Positions 36,576-43,458 of a DNA stretch of 64,000 nt are shown piece by piece. The number at the start of each line of letters is the position of its first letter. Within the stretch, counting starts at the first letter, position 1. The notes under the pieces are model-generated. The model was not told the DNA's origin. It made no database searches and worked only from the letters and a program-made list of their open reading frames with translations. This DNA is from Saprospiraceae bacterium. Lineage in GTDB: Bacteria > Bacteroidota > Bacteroidia > Chitinophagales > Saprospiraceae. Position numbers and translations under genes: made by a program. Location of the stretch: assembly GCA_016714785.1 (NCBI GenBank), contig JADKCC010000037.1, positions 29,925 to 93,924 on the forward strand. The letters are read 5' to 3'.

Positions 36576-37652
36576 GCAATTTAATAAAACTATATTGATC
36601 GTTTGCGAAGGCGAAGGGTCTGAGCCGAGTTATTTTTACCATATTAAGGATATATTGCTTAAGGAAAATTTAGATATTTCTATTACTATTAAACCAAAGC
36701 CAAAAGAAGAAGAAAAGCAGGATGAAGAAACTTTTACTCTTCGTGATGGCGGAAAAAGACGTTCCTTACGAAAACCAATAAAGGAATTAGTCATTGTAGA
36801 TATAGAAGATGAATACAAAGCCCAACCCACACGATATGTCAGAGAAGCCCAAATGGGTCTCGAAGATGGAACATATGCAGAAGTGTGGGCAGTTTTTGAC
36901 AAAGATGGTCATCCAAATCATGAAAAAGCGTTTGAGCTTGCTTCCCATGACATCACTGGCAAAAAAGTGAATATTTCATTTACGAGTATCGCATTTGAAT
37001 ATTGGATTCTTCTTCATTTTGAGTCTAATCATACAGCATTTGTAAAGTCAATGTGTCGGCAAGTCAAAGATATTATTATTGTGGACTAAAAAGTCATGCA
37101 GATGATTGTATAGGTGTGAACTGTGTTTGTGGGAGGATAGTGACAGCAGGTTATTTATCATACGAAAATTGCAAAAAGAGCTTTGATGTAAATCAATATC
37201 ATCCAAATGTCTATGATGCCATTAACCGTGCTGTTTTACTTAGGAAGAGCTATCATGGTGAAACCAGACCAATATATGAGTTCAATCCCTACACTTCTAT
37301 GGACAAACTCATATTTAAGTTGATTCATTTGCATACATACGATTTTGAGTGGTTTGACTTCCATGATGTTCAGACTACGAGGGTATTCCAAATTTCACTT
37401 TCAGTTGATTCAGAAAAAATACAAATTGTAGTAAAGAATATTAGTACCATTACTCAAATTATTACTCAAGATTTTTTGGTTTTGTTTGATATACAAGGCT
37501 CTCCTCAAGAAATAAGTGAGAGAGTTGTATTGCAAGATAGTGAAGACTATGTTTGTTCATTATCTATAGCTGATGTTGTCAAATTTAATTCCTATTGTTT
37601 AGGTATAAAAGTGATTACTAACCATTATCTAATAACTGAGATACCAATATAA
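36568..37652 (+). pseudogene. rloB: RloB-like TOPRIM protein with long C-terminal extension, one frameshift
   Basis: The ATG overlaps the rloA stop. The N-terminal part has the RloB hallmark ILIVCEGEGSEPSYFYHIKD (TOPRIM-like acidic site), VWAVFDKDGHPNHEKAFELA and SIAFEYWILLHFE. Near 37050-37085 the frame shifts by one base; the continuation (YYYCGLKSHADDC ... NCKKSFDVNQYHPNVYDAIN, HGETRPIYEFNPYTSMDKLI) completes the family core and then runs on for about 110 residues of beta-rich sequence that I do not recognise. With rloA it probably formed an abortive-infection style defence pair, similar in plan to AbiL and PARIS. Confidence 0.8.
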
Positions 37653-37803
37653 GATTATTTTCTGGTATTGCAATTTTTGTTTACTTTTGTCAGAGATTGA
37701 ATGTTTCTTTAGAAAATGAATTAACTGGCAAATTAATATTTTTCTAAATAGAGATTCCTAAATAGCCTAAACAAAAAAAGGACTTAGAATAAAATGAATA
37801 CCG

Positions 37804-37983
37804 ATGGCCTTTAACGAACTCAATAGTGTAGAACATTACATCATATACCAGATGAATGGTGGTGTAAATTTTAATTCTACACTAGAAACTCTTAATTCAA
37901 TGGTAGATAATAAAATTAAACTTGAAGCAATAATCACCATTTCCCAATCTCTCCAAAAAAGTCTGATCAATCAGATATTTTGA
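37804..37983 (+). pseudogene. 59-codon hsdR-5'/hsdS-3' chimeric ORF
   Basis: From ATG at 37804 the frame stays open for 59 codons. It begins with the same first 16 residues as HsdR (MAFNELNSVEHYIIYQ), continues with about 30 residues of unrelated or diverged sequence, and ends with the HsdS terminal peptide SQSLQKSLINQIF. The upstream flank also matches the hsdR leader. The order R-start then S-end is opposite to the local gene order, so a second hsdR...hsdS copy must once have stood here and collapsed by internal deletion. It may be translated, but any function would be speculative. Confidence 0.8.
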
Positions 37984-38082
37984 GTTGGGTGTTGTAGAAT
38001 GTTGCAAGTATGTTAGATGTTTTTTGGCTTGATCCTTGTAAGATGATTTAATGTATATTTCAGTTCAAATGACAAAATATAC

Positions 38083-38087
38083 TTATA
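38083..38087 (+). repeat. Target-site duplication TTATA, left
   Basis: TTATA directly precedes the left IS end and is repeated exactly at 39771-39775 after the right end. Confidence 0.85.
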
Positions 38088-39770
38088 CCTAAAAATCTAA
38101 AATGAAAAAGTTATGGTTCAAAATTTGTTAAATTTTGATCGATTAGGGATGATAGGAATGATTTTGTTTGTTGTCTTCACATGAGCAATCTAATTGATAC
38201 CTTTGGGAAGGACATTTTCAGAATAAAAGCCATAATTATTTCCATAAAAGGATACTTTTAGACGGATTAGGGCATGCTTCTTTATCCCTACCAATGGTAA
38301 GGTTAGTTTGAACACTCTTGATTTGTTTGTCTAAACTTATATCTGAAGGATTAGTTGTTCTAGTTGCGACCATCTGTGGGCTGCATGGTAATATTTAGCC
38401 ATCTTGACGTAAATATTTCTGGCACTACTGACTACTTTTGCAGGTATCTTTACGAACCAGTCCCGAAAAGTTTTATATTCTTCTCGCCATGTTTTTTTAC
38501 ACGCTGTGAAGCGCATTATAATAGAGATGTTGTAAGCCAGCACAGATAATTGCCACAATATATCATTGCCATGAAAGTTTCGCATTCTCGTTTGACCAGC
38601 GAGTAGATGATTTTTCGTTTGTTCTATCCAGTTCTCACTCTCGGCTCTTTGACCATAGATTTCATGTAGTATATCACCACTTGGATAAGGCAGATTAGAA
38701 CAATAACAAAAGTATTTGTACTCGGCAACACGCTCTGTTTTACCAAAATTCTCCACTTCCACATATCCAACGATCACTCTGACGGCGTGTAATGTTCTTG
38801 TAGTACTCCAGCCTTTTGCTTTGTAATTAAACCTGCTCACCGCCATGTTTGTATTGCAAGCTAATGTGCGATAACTTTGAACTTTCAATAGCGCTTTTAA
38901 GTTTTTTAATTTTACCTTTACCAAATAAGTATGACCATTTTGTTCTAATAAATCAAATAATGCACCGTTAAAAAATCCACTATCTGCTCGAAGGAATACT
39001 GATGTGATTTTATTAGGTAAAGTTTTAAGTGTTTGGCGGATAAACTCCACTACACCATTGCCAGTATAGGCAGAACCTGTTCTAAACCAACTGTTTACTA
39101 AATATTTAACTTCTGAGACATAACACAAAATCGGGTGGTAGCTGTTGGCTCCTTTCTTGTGTGGATTATATCCCTTAGCAGCTCCATCCTGATTGCCATA
39201 TACAGTTTGTTCGGTACTGTCGAGGTCTAAAGTAATATGCTGTAATGATAAGCTATCTAAATAACTCTTGTTAAAAACCAATAATCTTTCATGTAATGCT
39301 ATTGCTCCCTTTTGTCCCAAGGAACTAATGCGTTTGCCTATGGTGTCTTCGTCAATATGTTTTTTTAAGCCTAAAATGGTCTTTACCAATACGTCTTTGG
39401 TGAAAATTTCTATACTTGATATGTGCTTTACGCCACATAAAGCTGAGCATAAAAAGCTCAACAGAACTTGTGTAGTACTGAACTTTGTCGCATTATGTTT
39501 AACAGTTGGAAACAAGTCGTCAAATATGTAAGGTATATTAATTTTATCAATGTATTTGAACAAAACACTAAGACCACCATACTGAGTAAGTCGTTCAGCA
39601 GAGAAAGAACTTTTAGTTTTTATACCTTCAAATCGGATATGTTTTGTATTTTTGACTCGCATCTATTAAGTGTATTTATATGTTACTAATTTTTATGTTT
39701 AGTAGCCTAAAATTAAACATATTACCACTAATAGATGCACTTTTTTATAGTTTTTTTTTAGATTTTTAGG
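38088..39770 (-). mobile_element. Complete IS1380-family insertion sequence (1683 bp)
   Basis: The element is bounded by terminal inverted repeats beginning CCTAAAAATCTAAAA at 38088-38102 and its complement at 39756-39770, and flanked by a TTATA duplication on each side. It carries one intact transposase gene on the minus strand. Size, CC-starting ends and transposase type fit the IS1380 family. It separates the broken hsdM1-rloB cluster from the intact ietA-ietS-hsdR part. The ends are preserved and the transposase open, so it may still be active. Confidence 0.9.
38337..39662 (-). CDS. IS1380-family transposase (DDE)
   Basis: The 441-residue transposase has an RNase H-like DDE catalytic core: Asp in ITLDLDSTEQTVYGNQDGAA (about residue 145), Asp in SVFLRADSGFFNGALFDLLE (about 225), and Glu in EIYGQRAESENWIEQTKNHL (about 340), the YREK-like signature of the IS4/IS1380 group. 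The N-terminal helical part (residues 1-130) is probably the DNA-binding domain. It is full length for the family and uninterrupted, in contrast to the genes immediately to its left. It starts about 110 bp inside the right end of the element. Confidence 0.92.
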   Translation of the reverse strand: MRVKNTKHIRFEGIKTKSSFSAERLTQYGGLSVLFKYIDKINIPYIFDDLFPTVKHNATKFSTTQVLLSFLCSALCGVKHISSIEIFTKDVLVKTILGLKKHIDEDTIGKRISSLGQKGAIALHERLLVFNKSYLDSLSLQHITLDLDSTEQTVYGNQDGAAKGYNPHKKGANSYHPILCYVSEVKYLVNSWFRTGSAYTGNGVVEFIRQTLKTLPNKITSVFLRADSGFFNGALFDLLEQNGHTYLVKVKLKNLKALLKVQSYRTLACNTNMAVSRFNYKAKGWSTTRTLHAVRVIVGYVEVENFGKTERVAEYKYFCYCSNLPYPSGDILHEIYGQRAESENWIEQTKNHLLAGQTRMRNFHGNDILWQLSVLAYNISIIMRFTACKKTWREEYKTFRDWFVKIPAKVVSSARNIYVKMAKYYHAAHRWSQLEQLILQI

Positions 39771-39775
39771 TTATA
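39771..39775 (+). repeat. Target-site duplication TTATA, right
   Basis: This is an exact copy of 38083-38087, immediately after the right IS end. Confidence 0.85.
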
Positions 39776-39803
39776 TTATATACGTTATGTACATAGATTG
39801 ATG

Positions 39804-39811
39804 TAATTTTG
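39804..39811 (+). promoter_or_regulatory. Putative -7 box TAATTTTG for ietA-ietS
   Basis: TAATTTTG fits TAnnTTTG and lies 4 bp before the ietA ATG, implying a leaderless or nearly leaderless transcript if used. It is outside the IS, so the IS insertion did not create this box. Confidence 0.35.
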
Positions 39812-39815
39812 TGTT

Positions 39816-40790
39816 ATGGCAGCAACCGAACAAATAAAAAGTTTAATAAAGTCTTTCGGAGACGGAGATGCAGATCGATTTTTTTCGTCTGCACTACAGA
39901 TTGCTGCTGCAGAAGCTCAGAAAGGTCATACCACATTGGCCCAAGAGCTTAAAGCACTTATAGATAAAGCAAAACAAAATCACAATCAGTCTTTTGCAGA
40001 CCGTAGTAGGACGATACCTATATTGGCTTCACAGCGTGATCTTAAGGAATTGCTCGATGTCTTTCAGCCGAAGATTAAACTGAAAGACATGGTTCTGCAT
40101 GCTGATGTCCGTGAGCCGCTTGAAAAACTGATTGCAGAACAAAAAAACTGGCAGCTCTTTCAGCAATATAATCTGTCTCCACGTCGCAAGCTGCTATTGA
40201 CGGGTCCTCCAGGATGTGGCAAGACCATGACAGCACAGGCACTAGCTGGTGAGCTAGGTCTTCCTGTATTTATAGTTAGATTAGATGGCTTGGTCTCTAA
40301 ATATATGGGTGAGTCAATAGCAAAGTTGACTATGATATTTGCTGCTATGAATCAACACAGAGGCGTCTATCTTTTTGACGAATTTGACTCCATAGGTTCT
40401 CATCGCAATACCGGACATGAGGTAGGAGAAATCAAAAGGGTACTCAATAGTTTCCTTATCAATATAGAAAAAGACCAAAGTAACAGCATCATCATAGCTG
40501 CTACTAATATGCCAGAAGTTCTGGACAAGGCTTTGTTCAGAAGATTTGACGACGTGATCCAATACCCACTTCCGACAGCCGAGGATATCATTTCCATCAT
40601 TAAAAAACATCTTCAGGCTTTTAGCATATTAAAAAAGCCAAATTATAGCAGCATAGCACAAATGGCTGAAGGACTTAATTATTCTGATATCGTCAGGGCT
40701 TGCGAAGATGCCATCAAAGAAATGCTGATGAAGGGACAAACAAAAATAGATATACAAGACCTGATACATGGTATAGCAAAAAGGAAATAA
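39816..40790 (+). CDS. ietA: AAA ATPase of an IetAS-like defence/incompatibility pair
   Basis: The 324-residue protein has a helical N-terminal part (1-100) and one AAA domain: Walker A GPPGCGKT (130-137), Walker B YLFDEFDSIG (185-194), sensor 1 AATNMPE and arginine finger FRRFDD (about 241-246). It is followed 3 bp later by a subtilisin-like protease gene. An AAA ATPase plus subtilase pair is the plan of IetA/IetS, first found as a plasmid incompatibility and toxin-antitoxin-like unit and later listed among anti-phage systems. The ATPase presumably controls the protease. The gene is intact. Confidence 0.85.
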   Translation: MAATEQIKSLIKSFGDGDADRFFSSALQIAAAEAQKGHTTLAQELKALIDKAKQNHNQSFADRSRTIPILASQRDLKELLDVFQPKIKLKDMVLHADVREPLEKLIAEQKNWQLFQQYNLSPRRKLLLTGPPGCGKTMTAQALAGELGLPVFIVRLDGLVSKYMGESIAKLTMIFAAMNQHRGVYLFDEFDSIGSHRNTGHEVGEIKRVLNSFLINIEKDQSNSIIIAATNMPEVLDKALFRRFDDVIQYPLPTAEDIISIIKKHLQAFSILKKPNYSSIAQMAEGLNYSDIVRACEDAIKEMLMKGQTKIDIQDLIHGIAKRK

Positions 40791-40793
40791 ACT

Positions 40794-43319
40794 ATGACTG
40801 AAAACCCAAGAAAACATCTTACTGGAATAGAAAATTTTTCAGTTAATGAAGATTACAAATACCCTAAAAAGCTTAACATTGGGTTTAATTCTATCCAAAG
40901 GAATAAAGCCATTCATGGGCAACGTATAAAGAATCAGTTGCAAATGATTCAACAACAATTTGATATTAATCAGGATGAAATTCTGCCTGATGGACTTGTT
41001 AAGGATGATGTCATTTATGTAGAATTCTTTTCTGCCTGGGGCTATACGCTTAAATTTGATCAATTAGATAGTCAAAATTCAAAAGAGTTTTATAAAATTT
41101 TAACCGTTAAAAAAGAAGAGAATCCTGAAGAGCCAAAAAGATTTAGATATCGAGTGGTAGTCATGTTGAGACAAGGAGGAATTTCGCACTTTCTGAAAAA
41201 GGTGGAAAAGTATTTGACTGAATTCACTAAAAATAGAGAAGGCGAAGTAACAAATATTCCTGTTGCCAATGATTTGATCGCCAACATTGAAGATATACAA
41301 ATAGCTACTTTAAGATCATTTTGGACAGAAAGTCAGGATGATACATTTCCTGAAGATGATGATTTAATATGGTGGGAAGTATGGTTTGCTAAATCAAGGT
41401 ACCAACAAGACGAAAAAAAAGTGATTTCACAACTGCTCACAGTAGAGGCTGTACTATCTAATACTATGCTTTTCTTTCCTGAGCATATAGTAAGGCTTGT
41501 TAAGAGTTCACCGAGGCAATTAGCTAATTCTATGATGTTCTTAGATAGTCTGTCTGAACTTAGAAAACCACAAGAAATTAATGATTTTCTCGTACATAAT
41601 GATATCACATATCCTGATCAAAAAGAATGGACGGTTGATTTAATTAAAAGAGTTCGTACAAATAAAAATAATAATGAAACAGTGTTAGTATGTGTGCTAG
41701 ATTCAGGTGTCAATAGATTACATCCATTATTAGAGAATATAATCCCCGATACATATTTATATAATTGGCAACAGCGATGGGGATCTGCCGATACTTGGCA
41801 AGATGGTGGCCACGGAACAGCCATGGCAGGCTTGATTCTTTATGGCAATCTGACAGAAGCTATATCTTCTAACACCACGATTGAAATAAATCATAATGTG
41901 GAATCTTGCAAAATTGTCCAAATCAACGATGCTACTGACCCAGAACTCTATGGCGTAGTATATCGCGATAGTTGCAACACTGTGATTATTGATAGGCCTA
42001 ATAATCCAAGAGTTTTTTGTCTTTCTATAACCAATGACGGAATTCATGAAAAAGGGCGCCCATCTTCTAGCTCTGCTACATTAGATGATATAGCTTTTGG
42101 CAATCTTAATGCTAATGCAGACCCACAATTGATTTTTGTAAGTGGTGGAAATGTAATCTTAAATAATCCACAAGATTATCCTAGTAATAATTTTTTAGAA
42201 TCGGTTCATGATCCAGGCCAAGCATACAATGTCATAACCGTCGGAGCATATACCGATTATGTAGATACAGGTGATCATAATTTACTACCGATAGCACCCG
42301 CTGGTGGAATGGCACCTTGTAATTCTACTTCTACTATATGGGATACACAGTGGCCCAACAAACCAGATATTGTCATGGAGGGCGGTAATATTGCAAAGGA
42401 TGCCTATGGAACTATAGAATTAGATAGACTAAAACCAGTTTCCCTGCATAAGGATTTTACTTCTAATTTTTTTATACCATTTAATGGCACAAGTTCAGCA
42501 GTAGCCTTTGCTTCAAAAATGGCAGCTGAGCTGAAAATAGCTTATCCTGATTTTTGGCCAGAAACTATCAGAGGTTTGATTATACATTCCGCTGATTGGA
42601 CACCTGCTATGTTAGCAGGAAGGAACATTACAAATGAAAATGATCGAAGAGCCCTTTTAAGATCCGTAGGATATGGAATTCCATCATTGAGTAAAGCTTT
42701 GTACAGTGCTAATAATAGTTTAACCTTGATAGCGCAAAATGCCATTCAACCTTTTAGACTTGAAAAGAGTAATGTAAAATATAATGACTTTCATCTTTAT
42801 TCTTTGCCTTGGCCAAAGGAAGTACTAGAAAATGAATTATTTGATAAAGCGGTTAAGCTGACAGTAACATTAAGTTATTTTATTGAACCCAATCCTGGTG
42901 AAAAGCAGTATGCCAATAATTTTTCTTATCATTCACATGCACTTGACTTTAAGTTAATCAAGCCGACTGAGACTATAGTTAATTTTAAGCGAAGGATTTC
43001 TGCTGCTGCATTATTGTCAGAAGATGATGAGGAAGTTGATCATAAAAATGAAGTGTGGACGATAAACGAAAGAATAAGGAGCAAGGGGTCGGTTAAAAAG
43101 GATTTCATTAACACAACAGGAGCTGATCTAGCAACACGATTCACTCTTGCGGTTTATCCTAAAGGTGGCTGGTATAGGACCAGGAAAAAACTAAATAAAT
43201 ATAATGCTGTAGTGAGATATTCTTTAATTGTTACGATTGAAACACCTGATATAAATATTGATATTTTTACACCGGTGGAGAATCTAATTTCCAATACTAT
43301 CGTCATTGAAAATCAATAG
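40794..43319 (+). CDS. ietS: Subtilisin-like serine protease of an IetAS-like pair
   Basis: The 841-residue protein has an N-terminal region of about 280 residues without a known domain, then a peptidase S8 domain with the complete triad: Asp303 (VCVLDSGVNRLHP), His340 (DGGHGTAMAGLI) and Ser567 (FNGTSSAVAFASKMAAE). The oxyanion region SVHDPGQAYNVITVGAYTDY is also visible. A C-terminal beta-rich domain follows (about 640-841). There is no signal peptide, so it acts in the cytosol. It is coupled to ietA by a 3-bp gap. By analogy with IetS it is probably toxic when released from ATPase control; phage sensing is inferred. Confidence 0.85.
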   Translation: MTENPRKHLTGIENFSVNEDYKYPKKLNIGFNSIQRNKAIHGQRIKNQLQMIQQQFDINQDEILPDGLVKDDVIYVEFFSAWGYTLKFDQLDSQNSKEFYKILTVKKEENPEEPKRFRYRVVVMLRQGGISHFLKKVEKYLTEFTKNREGEVTNIPVANDLIANIEDIQIATLRSFWTESQDDTFPEDDDLIWWEVWFAKSRYQQDEKKVISQLLTVEAVLSNTMLFFPEHIVRLVKSSPRQLANSMMFLDSLSELRKPQEINDFLVHNDITYPDQKEWTVDLIKRVRTNKNNNETVLVCVLDSGVNRLHPLLENIIPDTYLYNWQQRWGSADTWQDGGHGTAMAGLILYGNLTEAISSNTTIEINHNVESCKIVQINDATDPELYGVVYRDSCNTVIIDRPNNPRVFCLSITNDGIHEKGRPSSSSATLDDIAFGNLNANADPQLIFVSGGNVILNNPQDYPSNNFLESVHDPGQAYNVITVGAYTDYVDTGDHNLLPIAPAGGMAPCNSTSTIWDTQWPNKPDIVMEGGNIAKDAYGTIELDRLKPVSLHKDFTSNFFIPFNGTSSAVAFASKMAAELKIAYPDFWPETIRGLIIHSADWTPAMLAGRNITNENDRRALLRSVGYGIPSLSKALYSANNSLTLIAQNAIQPFRLEKSNVKYNDFHLYSLPWPKEVLENELFDKAVKLTVTLSYFIEPNPGEKQYANNFSYHSHALDFKLIKPTETIVNFKRRISAAALLSEDDEEVDHKNEVWTINERIRSKGSVKKDFINTTGADLATRFTLAVYPKGGWYRTRKKLNKYNAVVRYSLIVTIETPDINIDIFTPVENLISNTIVIENQ

Positions 43320-43399
43320 TCATGGTCATTAGAAAATTAATTAGAAGCTTTTTTATTCGATATTCCTACATGGAATATGGTTTATTTATAAAATGAAAA

Positions 43400-43458
43400 A
43401 TGAATACCAATGGCCTTCAACGAACTCAATAGTGTAGAACACTACATCATATACCAGC
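43400..43458 (+). repeat. hsdR 5' end, source of duplicated segment
   Basis: The last 10 bp of leader and first 16 codons of hsdR are repeated at 37794-37853 with a handful of substitutions, in the same orientation. Confidence 0.85.

Larger units (their letters stand above)
37653..38087 (+). other. Scar region between rloB and the IS element
   Basis: These 435 bp are built largely from pieces of the neighbouring RM genes: a copy of the hsdR start (37794-37853), novel sequence, and a copy of the hsdS end plus flank (37936-38060). The first 140 bp and last 25 bp have no recognisable content. Confidence 0.75.
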
